DNA of 64,000 nt from an uncultured Collinsella sp. (GTDB lineage: Bacteria > Actinomycetota > Coriobacteriia > Coriobacteriales > Coriobacteriaceae): the NCBI GenBank assembly GCA_958348225.1, contig CATVYG010000006.1, forward strand, positions 1-64,000, in the 5' to 3' direction. The translations under genes were made by a program, and so were the position numbers. Within the stretch, counting starts at the first letter, position 1. Each line of letters starts with the position of its first letter. Below, in pieces: positions 1 to 8,580 of the stretch. The notes under the pieces were generated by a model. The model was not told the DNA's origin, did not search any database, and saw nothing but the letters and a program-made list of their open reading frames with translations.

Positions 1-54
1 GACGCCGCCCTCTCAAGGCGGAGATCACCAGTTCGAATCTGGTACGGGCTACCA
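1..54 (+). tRNA. tRNA-Glu (anticodon CTC), 5' end cut off by window
   Basis: The visible part folds as an anticodon arm (stem CCGCC/GGCGG, 7-nt loop CTCTCAA, anticodon CTC reading GAG codons), a 5-nt variable loop, a T arm (ACCAG/CTGGT with loop TTCGAAT), the 3' acceptor strand ACGGGCT, discriminator A and an encoded CCA. The anticodon arm closely resembles actinobacterial tRNA-Glu(CUC). The D arm and 5' acceptor strand lie before the window. Confidence 0.9.
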
Positions 55-64
55 CGCATTTGAT

Positions 65-97
65 ACCCGGGCTTCCCATGGAAGGCCGGGTTTTTTT
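65..97 (+). terminator. Rho-independent terminator of tRNA-Glu
   Basis: ACCCGGGCTTCC pairs with GGAAGGCCGGGT around a short CATG loop, followed by a run of seven T. It lies directly after the tRNA 3' end. Confidence 0.9.
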
Positions 98-205
98 ATT
101 TTCAAACAACCGTCTGCAATTCCCGTTTGAACCAGAGCTTTGCGTTCTGTCTATGGTCCTTGCGGGTACAATATCCAAGATATTTTGACTGTTAGAAGGA
201 GTCTC

Positions 206-1513
206 ATGACGGAGTCCTCTCAGCATACGTCTAAGCCCCAGGTCGAAGTTGAGGCCTCGGGCGGAGATGACAATAAGAGCGCACGCCGCGGCGCCATCTT
301 TATCGGCGTCGTGCTGGTGGGTTATATCGTCTATCTGGTGGTAACCGGGCAGATGGGGCAGTTCTGGGCCGCTATGTCGAGCGTCCAGGCGTCATGGCTC
401 GTTGTCGCGTGTCTCTGCATGTTCATGTATCTTTTCTTTGGCATTGTGGCCTATGCGATCGCCGTCTGGCTCGACCCATATTCACCCGTCGGCATCCGCG
501 ACCTGATTTCGGTCGAGGCGAGCGGCATCTTCTTTGGCAACCTGACGCCCATGATGATGGGCTCGACTCCCGCCCAGATCTACCGCCTGACCAAGGCGGG
601 CCAAAATGTCGGCGAGGCTGGCGCCACGCAGTTCACGCGCTTTATCGTGTATCAGTTTGGCCTCGTTGCCTGGGGCGCTATCCTACTGCTTGCTCGCATG
701 CCGTTTTTTGCCGAGCGCTATGGCGACATGACGCTGCTGTGCGTCTTTAGCTTTGGTGGGCACTGCTGCATCTTGCTGGGCATCTTCGCCGTCGCTCTCA
801 TGCCTAAGACCGTCACGCGCGTCGCCCATTGCATCATCAATTGGCTCGAGCGCATTGGTGTCTCGGCCACTAAGATCGAGGGATGGCGCACGTTTGTCGA
901 TGGCGAGATCTACTCCTTCTCCGAGAAGTTCAAGCTTTCAGCCGGACATTTTTCTTCCATGCTGCTCACGGTGGTCATCACCATGCTGCAACTCGCGTTT
1001 TTCTACCTCGTGCCGTATTTCCTGATGCTTGCCTTTGGCCACCACGAGGTCGACTTTTTCTCGGTCATGGCCGCGAGCGCCTTTGTCCAGCTGCTGAGCT
1101 CTGCGGTCCCCCTGCCCGGTGGAACTGGTGGCGCTGAGGGCGGCTTTGCATTGTTCTTGGGTCATTTCTTTGGGTCGGCTTCGACCGCCGGCTATCTGCT
1201 GTGGCGCCTCATTACGTTTATTGCGCCGACCATTTTGGCTGCGCCCCTGCTGGGCCTTAAGAGCGCCCACAACGAGAGCATCCATGCGCGCTGGGATCGT
1301 GTGATGCGCAAGCTTGGCCGCACGCCTCAAACGCCCTCTGCGCCCACAAAGCCCCACCCCACGAATGCTGTTACCGTTGATCCCAAGAAGCAGGCTCAGA
1401 AGGCTTCTGGGACCGCTAAGCCGGCTCATAAAGCCTATGTGCGCCAGACAGGCGACGGTATTCGCGTATCTCCGTCGGCACTCAATAAGAAGAAGCACCC
1501 TAAGTCGCAGTAG
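206..1513 (+). CDS. Flippase-like integral membrane protein (UPF0104 / LPG synthase TM-domain family)
   Basis: A polytopic membrane protein of 435 residues with about eight hydrophobic segments, beginning near residues 30-48. The stretch NLTPMMMGSTPAQ matches the conserved Asn-x-x-Pro and Gly-rich signature of the YbhN/AglD/MprF N-terminal domain family, whose members flip or transfer lipid-linked groups. The last ~65 residues are a Lys/Pro-rich, probably cytoplasmic tail. I chose the start at 206 because AAGGAG lies just upstream; an in-frame ATG at 140 has no good ribosome site. The lipid substrate cannot be told from sequence. Next downstream on the same strand is a TetR regulator. Confidence 0.8.
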   Translation: MTESSQHTSKPQVEVEASGGDDNKSARRGAIFIGVVLVGYIVYLVVTGQMGQFWAAMSSVQASWLVVACLCMFMYLFFGIVAYAIAVWLDPYSPVGIRDLISVEASGIFFGNLTPMMMGSTPAQIYRLTKAGQNVGEAGATQFTRFIVYQFGLVAWGAILLLARMPFFAERYGDMTLLCVFSFGGHCCILLGIFAVALMPKTVTRVAHCIINWLERIGVSATKIEGWRTFVDGEIYSFSEKFKLSAGHFSSMLLTVVITMLQLAFFYLVPYFLMLAFGHHEVDFFSVMAASAFVQLLSSAVPLPGGTGGAEGGFALFLGHFFGSASTAGYLLWRLITFIAPTILAAPLLGLKSAHNESIHARWDRVMRKLGRTPQTPSAPTKPHPTNAVTVDPKKQAQKASGTAKPAHKAYVRQTGDGIRVSPSALNKKKHPKSQ

Positions 1514-1562
1514 GGCAGTCGTGCGTTCTTCATGATGCGGGGCATATTTGTGCTGTATGGGG

Positions 1563-1586
1563 GATAATCCTCTTACGTAGATTATC
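1563..1586 (+). promoter_or_regulatory. Candidate operator of the adjacent TetR regulator
   Basis: GATAATC (1563-1569) and its reverse complement GATTATC (1580-1586) are separated by 10 bp, about 45 bp before the TetR start. The spacing and place fit TetR-family autoregulation. This is inference from symmetry only. Confidence 0.4.
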
Positions 1587-1629
1587 TCTCATCTGTTGAT
1601 GAATGCTCGCATATCGAAGGGACAAGCCC

Positions 1630-2241
1630 ATGGCAACCAGCAAACCGCGTCTTGACCGCCGCATTGTTCGCAGCCGTAATGCCATCCTTTCCGCTTTCGA
1701 GCGCCTGCTCATGGAAAAGCCGCTGGCAGACATTACGGTGAGTGCCATCGCGCGCGAGGCCAATGTCGACCGCAAGACCTTTTACGTTCACTTTGGTACG
1801 GTTGACGGCCTGCTCGATGCCATTGCCGTCGATGTGGTGGAGATGATTGTCGACTCGGTCGAGAAAACGCTTGCTTCTATGGACGGTGACACCAGCGAGC
1901 GCGCCCTGGGCGCGGCGGCGACCTTCTTTAAAACCGTTAACGAGGCGCTGTGCAACAACCTCGTGCTCAATCGTCAGCTGATCGAGAATATTCCGCTCGA
2001 TGATTTCATGGCTCGTCTTCGTGCGCCGCTCGAACATGAGATTGCCGAGCGCGATCTGCTGCCCCAAGGTCTCAAGGACGAGATGTTCGACTATTATCTG
2101 GCGTTTTTGCTGTCGGGTATTATCGGTATCTATCGCACGTGGGCACTGTCTGACGGCTCGGTTCCTATCGAGCGTGTCTCTGAGGTCGCCAACGACCTAA
2201 CTCTCAATGGTCTGTCGAGTCTGGAATCTCGCTTGGAATAG
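1630..2241 (+). CDS. TetR/AcrR family transcriptional regulator
   Basis: A 203-residue protein. The N-terminal helix-turn-helix (about residues 8-55) reads RRIVRSRNAILSAFERLL then ITVSAIAREANVDRKTFYVHF, the usual TetR pattern ending in the FYxHF recognition-helix motif. The C-terminal ligand domain has no recognisable ligand signature and resembles the TetR_C_33/DhaS-like group. I prefer the start at 1630, with GAAGGG 8 nt upstream, over an in-frame ATG at 1603. Likely target: its own promoter, where a palindrome sits at 1563-1586, and perhaps the flippase-like gene before it. Confidence 0.85.
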   Translation: MATSKPRLDRRIVRSRNAILSAFERLLMEKPLADITVSAIAREANVDRKTFYVHFGTVDGLLDAIAVDVVEMIVDSVEKTLASMDGDTSERALGAAATFFKTVNEALCNNLVLNRQLIENIPLDDFMARLRAPLEHEIAERDLLPQGLKDEMFDYYLAFLLSGIIGIYRTWALSDGSVPIERVSEVANDLTLNGLSSLESRLE

Positions 2242-2265
2242 CATTGATAATTCAACAACTTAAAG

Positions 2266-2334
2266 AAGTTGCGGTGGAATAGGGATCGTTTTGGCTATTG
2301 GAAGGCCGATCTAGCCCCTATTTCACCGCAACTT
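2266..2334. repeat. Dispersed palindromic element, copy 1 (AAGTTGCGGTGAAATAG family)
   Basis: The left arm starts AAGTTGCGGTGGAATAGGG and the right arm ends CCCTATTTCACCGCAACTT, the near-perfect reverse complement, separated by about 30 bp of unique sequence. It lies between convergent genes. Related copies are at 25822-25891 and 42024-42091, and a half copy at 3997-4018. Confidence 0.85.
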
Positions 2335-2357
2335 AGGAAAACTGTTTTGATGGTAAG

Positions 2358-2405
2358 GCGGAGCAGCCTCGAAGATGAGCTTCGAGGCTGCTCCGCTTCA
2401 TTTCA
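2358..2405. terminator. Strong hairpin between convergent TetR and radical SAM genes
   Basis: A perfect 17-bp stem, GCGGAGCAGCCTCGAAG (2358-2374) with its complement at 2380-2396, closes a 5-nt loop. The downstream T tract is weak in both directions (TTCATTTC on plus). It probably serves as a bidirectional terminator. Confidence 0.65.
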
Positions 2406-2429
2406 GAGCGTTTGTCGTGTGAAGCGGCA

Positions 2430-3863
2430 TTAATCGCCGTTTTTGAGTGTGCGGCCCTGTTTTTCGAACTTGTGCATGTCGCTATCGGCCATACCTTGTG
2501 ACTTATCCTCGTGACGCTTGGTGTATAGCGGATCGTCGGAGTCGTTCCAGATGCGGTCGGCGACAGGTGACCATGCCTCGGCGGCAGCCTGGGTCTTTTC
2601 GCGCAGCTGCTCGGGTGACTCCTTCTCGATGAGATCGGTGCTCGTTGCGCCACTCTCGGCGACCAGTTTGGGCAGCACGTCGGGATTCTCGAGCATGGGG
2701 CATGGCTTGAGGTAGTTGTCGTTAAACGGCATGTTCTCGTAGTACTTCATAAAGAGGGGAGAGCGCAGCGCGTCGAGTAAGCTCACATCGTGGATGTTGG
2801 CGTTTGAGTAGTGGATGAACACGCACGGCTCCACGTCTCCGGCGGCGTTGATGTGCAGGTAGCGGCGGCCGCCGGCGATACATCCGCCTACAAACTCGCC
2901 GTCGTTTTGGAAGTCGAGCGTAAACAGCGGCTTCTTCTCACGCATTTCGCGGATAAAGTGATACATGTGCTCGCGCTGCTCGGGCGTGGGCATGAGCTCG
3001 GGGGTTGCATTGCGGCCAACCGGCATAAAGTGGAAGTACCAGCAGAAGAGTGCTCCCTCGCCGATCATCCAGTCCATGTTCTCCTCGGTAGCAACCGTCT
3101 CGGCATTGGCGCTGGTCCAACAGGTGGAGATACCAAACGGCAAGTCGCGCTCGCGCAGGAGTTTCATGGCGTGCTCGATCTTTGCGTAGGTACCCTCGCC
3201 GCGACGGGCGTCGGTGGTGTGCTCATTGCCCTCTGCGCTGATGGCGGGGACAAAATTACCTACGCGAATCATATCGTCGCAGAAGGCCTCGTCGATCAGC
3301 GTGGAGTTGGTAAAGCAGAGAAACACGCAGTCCTGATGTTTTTCGCAAATTCTGATCAGGTCGTGCTTGCGGACGAGCGGCTCGCCGCCGGTATAGATGT
3401 AGATATGCGTACCGAGCTCTTTGCCCTGCGTAACGATAGAGTCGATGTCTTCGAACGAGAGATTCTGCTTGTAGCCGTACTCGGCGGCCCAGCAGCCCGT
3501 GCAATGCAGGTTGCAGGCGCTCGTGGGATCGAGCAGGATGGCCCACGGAACGTTGCACTGGTACTTTTCGCGGTTCTTTTCCTGCTCTGGCCAAGCAAGC
3601 AGGTTGGCGTCGACAATGAGGGTCTTAAGCAGTTTGGTTCGCATCTGGGGATTAAGGCTGAACACACGCATGATTAGGTCATACCAATTGCCGCGGCTCT
3701 TGATGACATTGGTGAATGCCTCTCGCTGTACAGGAAATACGCGATTGGGGACCAGCTTGTTCACGAGGTCCATGATTTTGTCGATGTTTTCTTGCGGGTT
3801 GTCGTCGAGATAATCGATGAGCTTGTTAAGCGCTGCACGCTCTGCTGACTGTGTAAGCGACAT
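2430..3863 (-). CDS. Radical SAM protein with SPASM-like C-terminal cysteines
   Basis: A 477-residue protein. C117-NLH-C121-TG-C124 is the canonical CxxxCxxC site for the SAM-bound 4Fe-4S cluster, followed by the YTGGEPL motif of the radical SAM barrel. Further cysteines in GGCIAGG, VEPCVF and KPCPM look like a SPASM/Twitch auxiliary-cluster region. The first ~100 residues are a helical domain with no family I recognise. The start has GAAAGGA at proper spacing. It is a single gene: no precursor peptide or partner protein is adjacent, so substrate (peptide, lipid or cofactor) is unknown. Reductive radical chemistry fits the anaerobic lifestyle. Confidence 0.85.
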   Translation of the reverse strand: MSLTQSAERAALNKLIDYLDDNPQENIDKIMDLVNKLVPNRVFPVQREAFTNVIKSRGNWYDLIMRVFSLNPQMRTKLLKTLIVDANLLAWPEQEKNREKYQCNVPWAILLDPTSACNLHCTGCWAAEYGYKQNLSFEDIDSIVTQGKELGTHIYIYTGGEPLVRKHDLIRICEKHQDCVFLCFTNSTLIDEAFCDDMIRVGNFVPAISAEGNEHTTDARRGEGTYAKIEHAMKLLRERDLPFGISTCWTSANAETVATEENMDWMIGEGALFCWYFHFMPVGRNATPELMPTPEQREHMYHFIREMREKKPLFTLDFQNDGEFVGGCIAGGRRYLHINAAGDVEPCVFIHYSNANIHDVSLLDALRSPLFMKYYENMPFNDNYLKPCPMLENPDVLPKLVAESGATSTDLIEKESPEQLREKTQAAAEAWSPVADRIWNDSDDPLYTKRHEDKSQGMADSDMHKFEKQGRTLKNGD

Positions 3864-3996
3864 GGGTATATCCTTTCACGTGTGCTTAATGTGTGATAAT
3901 ACCCACTTGTAGATTAAACGAAGTCTAAAGATTTGGAATGTGTCTATTCAACGAATCAATTTAATTTGGGGTGAAGCGTTATACGCCGACACCTTC

Positions 3997-4018
3997 TAAG
4001 TTGCGGTGAAATAGTGTC
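3997..4018. repeat. Half copy of the dispersed palindromic element at left edge of B12 island
   Basis: 22 bp identical to the left arm of the copy at 25822-25843, including the TGTC that follows the shared arm and is absent from the other copies. The matching right arm is missing here. Together the two copies bracket the GC-rich cobalamin island as a direct repeat. Confidence 0.8.
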
Positions 4019-4044
4019 AGATGGGGATGCGGACGATTTCTTGG

Positions 4045-4056
4045 GCCGCGCCTAGG
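4045..4056. repeat. 12-bp island-end direct repeat, left
   Basis: GCCGCGCCTAGG occurs here, overlapping the stop codon of the last left-arm gene, and again at 25801-25812 just after the last right-arm gene. It is GC-rich and short, so chance or terminator-like symmetry (CGCCTAGGCG at the left) is possible. Confidence 0.4.
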
Positions 4057-5362
4057 CGTATCCATTGGAATCTTCCGATGCGCCTTCGCACGCTTGCATG
4101 ACCTCGATACCATGCGATCGTGCGAACTTGACGAGCTCTGCGTTGCGGGCGTTTATGGTGCCGAAGGCAGCGGGGCACACGATAAGGCGCGCGCAGTGGA
4201 CGAGGAGCTCTTTGGCGCGGGCTATGGTTTTATCCCCGATCGGCTCGAAGGCGCGCTCGGCCACGCATTCCGTCGCCAGGTCGCGCGCGAGCTCGCAGTC
4301 GATGTCCCCTTCGTGCAGAATGCCCGCGTAGAACGCCTTGCCCTGCCGGATGAGCTGGCGAAACACAGCTGACCCCGTACCTGCGCCGGCGATGACGAAC
4401 GTGTGCGCATCGCCGTGTGGGCGCCCAATTTCCACGCTGCCGAAGTGCTCGTTGAAGGTGCCATGTTGAAGGCCGTAGAGCTCGCCAATCGTCTCGCGCG
4501 TGAATATGTCCTCGGGTGCGCCGGCGCGGAAGACCCGACCGTCCTTCACGCAAATCACCTTGTCGGCGCTTTTCTGCGCGAGCTCGAGTTCGTGGATGGA
4601 CATGATGACAGCCACATTCCGCGATTTCGCAAGGTGGCGAAGTATTCGCAGCAGGTCGATCTGGTAGCGGATATCGAGATACGATGTGGGCTCGTCGAGC
4701 ACGAGCACACGCGGATCCTGCGCGATGGCGCGTGCGAGCATGACGCGCTGGCGTTGCCCGTCGCTTATCTGCATGAAGTCGCGCTCGGCGAGCTCTTCCA
4801 CATGTGCGGTTTTCATGGCCTCGTCGACCCGACTATGGTCGTCAGGCGAAAGTGTTCCCATTCGCCCGGTGTAGGGATGCCTTCCCGCCTCTACGATATC
4901 GCGGCAGGTGAGGAGCTCGGTCCGGGGTCGATCTGTCAGCATAACGGCAAGGTTCCTTGCGAATTCCGCCGTCTTCCATCGGGAAATCTCCCGCCCGTCG
5001 AGCTCGACCGCGCCGGCAAGCGGTGCCAGATGGCGCGTGATGGTTTTCAAGATGGTCGACTTGCCCGAGCCGTTCGGCCCGATGAGCGCCACGACGTCGC
5101 CCGCGCGAACCTCCAGATCGACGCCTTCGACTACGACCTTCTTGTCGTAGCCCGCCGACAGGTCGCTTATGCGGAAAAGCGGCGCTCCGTCAGCCTGCGT
5201 TTCGACCGGGGTTTCGAGGTTCGACTCCGCTCGGAGGAGGCGTTCCGCGTGCAGTTCCGCACGAGCCGAAAGTGCCTTCTGGCGCTTTCGTGCGAGCTTA
5301 GGACTGTCTAAGCACGGAATGTCCCTTCCGAGCGTTTTGGGCTGCGGCACGAATTTCCCCAT
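4052..5362 (-). CDS. ABC transporter ATPase (FecE/BtuD type) with extra N- and C-terminal domains
   Basis: The ATPase of a metal-chelate or corrinoid importer, 436 residues. The ABC core spans about residues 62-300: Walker A GPNGSGKST (95-103), signature ISDGQ (199-203, where LSGGQ is usual), Walker B RVLVLDEPT (218-226) and the H-loop in SIHELEL. About 60 residues precede the core, and about 130 residues follow it with a GAGTGSAVFRQL stretch that is not part of the ATPase fold. Typical family members are ~260 residues, so both ends are additions. The start codon directly abuts the permease stop (TAGATG on the minus strand), so the two are translationally coupled. Riboswitch control upstream points to corrinoid or precursor transport. 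Confidence 0.88.
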   Translation of the reverse strand: MGKFVPQPKTLGRDIPCLDSPKLARKRQKALSARAELHAERLLRAESNLETPVETQADGAPLFRISDLSAGYDKKVVVEGVDLEVRAGDVVALIGPNGSGKSTILKTITRHLAPLAGAVELDGREISRWKTAEFARNLAVMLTDRPRTELLTCRDIVEAGRHPYTGRMGTLSPDDHSRVDEAMKTAHVEELAERDFMQISDGQRQRVMLARAIAQDPRVLVLDEPTSYLDIRYQIDLLRILRHLAKSRNVAVIMSIHELELAQKSADKVICVKDGRVFRAGAPEDIFTRETIGELYGLQHGTFNEHFGSVEIGRPHGDAHTFVIAGAGTGSAVFRQLIRQGKAFYAGILHEGDIDCELARDLATECVAERAFEPIGDKTIARAKELLVHCARLIVCPAAFGTINARNAELVKFARSHGIEVMQACEGASEDSNGYA

Positions 5363-6403
5363 CTACCTCACCCGCTTCTTCAACATGAGTGCGATAACCA
5401 CCGGCGCGCCGAAGATGGCGGTGACGGCGCTGATGGAAAGCTCGACGGGGGAGAACAGCGTGCGCGCGATCAAATCGCAGCCCGCGCAGAAGATGGCGCC
5501 TCCCAAGAAGCACGCAGGAATCACGCGGATGGGCTTCGACGACTTCAGCGCCGACTTAACGAGATGCGGAACCGCGATGCCTACGAACGACACCGGACCA
5601 GCGAACGCGGTCACGCAGGCGGAGAGCATGCTCGCTAGAAGGACGAGCACCACGCGGAAGCGTGCGACGTTCACGCCGACGCTTTTCGCGTAGGCTTCTC
5701 CCAGCTGGAAGGCGGAAAGGGGCTTCGATATCGCGAATACGCATGCGCTCACGGTGATCACCACGACCGCGATGACCGCGATGTCGTCCCAGCTCGAACC
5801 CGAGAAGCTACCCAAAGACCAGTTGTGCAGGTTCACGATGGACTGGTCGTCGGCGAAGGCGATGAGAAAGTTCGTCGCCGCCGAGCAGATGTATCCCACC
5901 ATGACGCCCGCCACGATGAGCATGGCCATGGAACTTATGCGCCGTGCGATGAGGAGCACGAAGCCGATGGTGATAAGCGATCCCAGAAACGCTGCGGCCA
6001 CCATGGCCGGCGAGGACATGGCCTGGTTCGCGCCCAGAAGCACGATCATCGTAAGCGCGACGACGAACTTTGCGCCCGAGGAGACGCCCAAGATGAACGG
6101 GTCGGCGATGGGGTTGTTGAAAAACGTCTGCAGCAGGAACCCGGAGAGCGAAAGTGCCCCGCCGAGAAGCACGGCTGAAAGCACGCGCGGCAGGCGAATC
6201 TCCCAGATGACTTGGCTTTCCATGGAATTGGCCGCGCCGCCCGAAAGGATGCCGGGGATGTGGTCTGCGGGCACGAGCACGCTCCCGATGCACAGGTTGG
6301 CCCCGACGAGCACGATGAGGGCAACAGCGAGCAGCGCCGTCACGACGCGACACCGCGCGGCGCGCCCCGATTCGTCGTATGCCATGGTAAGCCGGCTTCT
6401 CAT
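5363..6403 (-). CDS. FecCD/BtuC-family ABC transporter permease
   Basis: A 346-residue polytopic membrane protein with about nine to ten hydrophobic segments. Family motifs are visible: RLPRVLSAVLLGGALSLSG, the NPIADPFILGVSSGA stretch, and the C-terminal GPVSFVGIAVPHL with AGCDLIAR, which form the coupling helices contacting the ATPase. BtuC/FecCD permeases carry vitamin B12, heme and siderophores. The gene starts 4 nt after the binding-protein stop and abuts the ATPase gene. An alternative start at 6385 would shorten it by six residues. The cobalamin island context favours a corrinoid or tetrapyrrole substrate. Confidence 0.92.
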   Translation of the reverse strand: MRSRLTMAYDESGRAARCRVVTALLAVALIVLVGANLCIGSVLVPADHIPGILSGGAANSMESQVIWEIRLPRVLSAVLLGGALSLSGFLLQTFFNNPIADPFILGVSSGAKFVVALTMIVLLGANQAMSSPAMVAAAFLGSLITIGFVLLIARRISSMAMLIVAGVMVGYICSAATNFLIAFADDQSIVNLHNWSLGSFSGSSWDDIAVIAVVVITVSACVFAISKPLSAFQLGEAYAKSVGVNVARFRVVLVLLASMLSACVTAFAGPVSFVGIAVPHLVKSALKSSKPIRVIPACFLGGAIFCAGCDLIARTLFSPVELSISAVTAIFGAPVVIALMLKKRVR

Positions 6404-6407
6404 GGCG

Positions 6408-7979
6408 CTAGCCGAGCTTCCTCAGATAATGGAAGTCACTCGTGTCATCGCCGGTGAACGCCCCGTGCAGCTCGTCGATAATGTCGGCGGTAGAAGTCAT
6501 CTGCTGGTACATGTCGGCGCTTGTGACCCAGACGTTGCCGTTCTTCACGGCTTTGAACTGCGACAATAGCGCGTTTTTGCTTACGAAGTCGCTCAAGGTG
6601 GCAACCGATTCGTCGATGGTGCCGTTGTAGACGATGATGTCGGCATCCTTCGCCGTCGCGTAGAAGCGCTCCATTTCGAGCGTTACTGACGAACCTGACG
6701 TCGACGCCGTCTGCGCGTCATCGAGCGCGTAGCTGCCGCCTGCAAGCTCGATCATCTGCGCCACGTAGTCGCCCGCCCGCCGCGTGACGGCGGCCCCGTT
6801 CGAGTTAATGTAGAAATACGCCACGTTTTTACCTGACGACGCGAGCCTCGACGTTTGCTCGACGCGGGCCTTCTGCTCGTTGAACAGGTGCGCGGCCTCG
6901 TCTTCCTTGTCGAACAGGACGCCGAAAAGCTTAATCCACTCGACGCGCCCGAGTGCTTCGGGCTCGCTCGACGACTGTTCGGTGAGCACGACGAGCCCGA
7001 GCTTCTGCAGCTTTTCCTTCACATCGGGCGTGTGGTTGATCATGGTGTTCTCGATGGCGAGCGTGCAGCCCGAGGCCGATATTCGCTCGTAGTCGGGCGC
7101 GCTGTACTTGCCGCCGTAGGCGATCGCCCCACTTTCGAGCGCGCTTTTGAAGCCCGCGACCGAGCAATCGTCGGCCTTCGTGCCCGACATGAGGATATTG
7201 TCGTTCGCATCGAGCGCGTCGACCAGGCACATCGTCGCCGACGACACGAGGTACACCTTGTCGGCGGGGCGCTTTATGACCGCGATGTCGGAGCTCAACC
7301 CATCAGGTACCTTTGCATTTTGCGGCACCACGAGGAAGCGCTCCCCGTTCGAAATGCAGATAAGCCGCAGGCCGCCTTCGTACTCGTCGACAGTGAAGTG
7401 CTCGGCGTATTCAAGCTGAAGCGTCCCCGTCGGCTTCCAGCCGCAGCCCAAATCGGCGTTGTGGAAGTCGGCCGCGGCGTTTGAAGCCGTTCCCGCAGGG
7501 GAGCCGCCGCTTGCTTCGTCGCCCGATTTCTCCTTCATGGTGGATGAATCGAAGTGGAGCGTGTAGTCGATGGTGTGAGGCGTTGACATGGCGACGGTCT
7601 CGGCCGACACGGCGATGTCCTCGTCGAGCGTGACGGGTATCTCGAACGTGGAGTTGCCGCCGTCGTTTACGGGCGCGTAGTCCACGCCGTTGACGGTCAT
7701 TTTGTCGTAGTTCGAACTCGACCAGGTGATGGTCGCGGTGTAGGTGTCGCCATCCTTCACAATTGTGGTGGGTGAGGTGATGCTTGCGCGCCCTGACCCG
7801 CCGGAAAGCGAGACGCTCACAGTGTATTCCTGAGAGCCTGCCGTGCCACCGGTCGCGTTCGGGCTCGCACTGCACCCCGCGAAGGGAAGCGTGAGCAGGG
7901 CGACGAGAACGCAGGCGATCGCGCGCGCCGCGATGCTGCGGCGCTTTCTGCTTTCCCCCTTGGGAAGAATCGACCGCAT
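6408..7979 (-). CDS. Lipoprotein: NEAT-like domain fused to BtuF/FhuD-type substrate-binding domain
   Basis: 523 residues. A basic N-terminus and hydrophobic segment end in lipobox LPFAGC, with lipidated Cys36. Residues ~50-150 look like a NEAT-family beta-sandwich (ATITWSSSNYDKMTVNG, STFEIPV, AMSTPHTIDYTLHFD), the fold Gram-positives use to bind heme. The heme-binding YxxxY motif appears here as HxxxY, so ligand binding may differ. From about residue 190 the protein resembles a type III periplasmic binding protein, the partner of FecCD permeases. Putting a capture domain and the transporter's binding domain in one chain would hand substrate straight to the importer. Substrate (heme, corrinoid, other tetrapyrrole) is inferred from neighbours. 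Confidence 0.8.
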   Translation of the reverse strand: MRSILPKGESRKRRSIAARAIACVLVALLTLPFAGCSASPNATGGTAGSQEYTVSVSLSGGSGRASITSPTTIVKDGDTYTATITWSSSNYDKMTVNGVDYAPVNDGGNSTFEIPVTLDEDIAVSAETVAMSTPHTIDYTLHFDSSTMKEKSGDEASGGSPAGTASNAAADFHNADLGCGWKPTGTLQLEYAEHFTVDEYEGGLRLICISNGERFLVVPQNAKVPDGLSSDIAVIKRPADKVYLVSSATMCLVDALDANDNILMSGTKADDCSVAGFKSALESGAIAYGGKYSAPDYERISASGCTLAIENTMINHTPDVKEKLQKLGLVVLTEQSSSEPEALGRVEWIKLFGVLFDKEDEAAHLFNEQKARVEQTSRLASSGKNVAYFYINSNGAAVTRRAGDYVAQMIELAGGSYALDDAQTASTSGSSVTLEMERFYATAKDADIIVYNGTIDESVATLSDFVSKNALLSQFKAVKNGNVWVTSADMYQQMTSTADIIDELHGAFTGDDTSDFHYLRKLG

Positions 7980-7983
7980 GGCG

Positions 7984-8517
7984 TTACTTCAGTGCGTCGG
8001 CGCGCAGATCGACGCCGGCGGATTCGAATACGAGCGTGCGGTCGTACCACCGCTCCCTTTTAATGCTCCACGCGGCGCAGGCGGTGTCCTCGTCGAGCGC
8101 ATCAACGGGCACGTCGTAGGTGTACTTGCCTTCCGCGTTTTCCACATAGGGGATGAAGTCGGCCTCGCTCGCGGCGGCAGCCTCGTCGCCCGTGCCCATG
8201 AAGAGCTTGCCGTAGCCCGTGCCGGAAAGCGTCATCACGCAGTGCATGGAGCCGTTTTCCACGATGAGCTGGGCGTCCACAATCCTGAACATGTTCGAGC
8301 TGGAATCTACGGTGATCGGATAGGTGCCGTCGGCCACCTTGTCGGCGGTGATGGGGGCAGCGCTTGCGCCCTCGGGCGCATCGGCCGCCTGTTCGGTCTT
8401 TTCCTGGGAATCGGCATCGCTTGCCTTTGCGCTGTCGATTGAATTTCCGCCGCAGCCGGCGAGCGAGAACGCGAAAAGCGCCGCTGACAGGGCAAAGGCG
8501 AGGGTTTTCTTCAACAT
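7984..8517 (-). CDS. Small NEAT-like lipoprotein, likely tetrapyrrole- or metal-chelate-binding
   Basis: 177 residues with a clear lipoprotein signal ending in SLAGC (Cys22), an acidic Ala-rich linker and then one beta-rich domain starting DGTYPITVDSSSNMFRIVDA. The end of the domain, RERWYDRTLVF, matches the place of the last NEAT strands. I start the gene at 8517, because GAAAGGA lies upstream and the signal peptide begins there; 25 residues further upstream are in frame but unlike a leader. It stops 4 nt before the next lipoprotein gene. It probably passes ligand to that larger binding protein, but no ligand can be read from sequence. Confidence 0.7.
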   Translation of the reverse strand: MLKKTLAFALSAALFAFSLAGCGGNSIDSAKASDADSQEKTEQAADAPEGASAAPITADKVADGTYPITVDSSSNMFRIVDAQLIVENGSMHCVMTLSGTGYGKLFMGTGDEAAAASEADFIPYVENAEGKYTYDVPVDALDEDTACAAWSIKRERWYDRTLVFESAGVDLRADALK

Positions 8518-8580
8518 GGAGGGGGTTCCTTTCAATCGCTTCGACCGCCCGCGCCGTGCGGTGGGCGGGCGGGATGCGAA

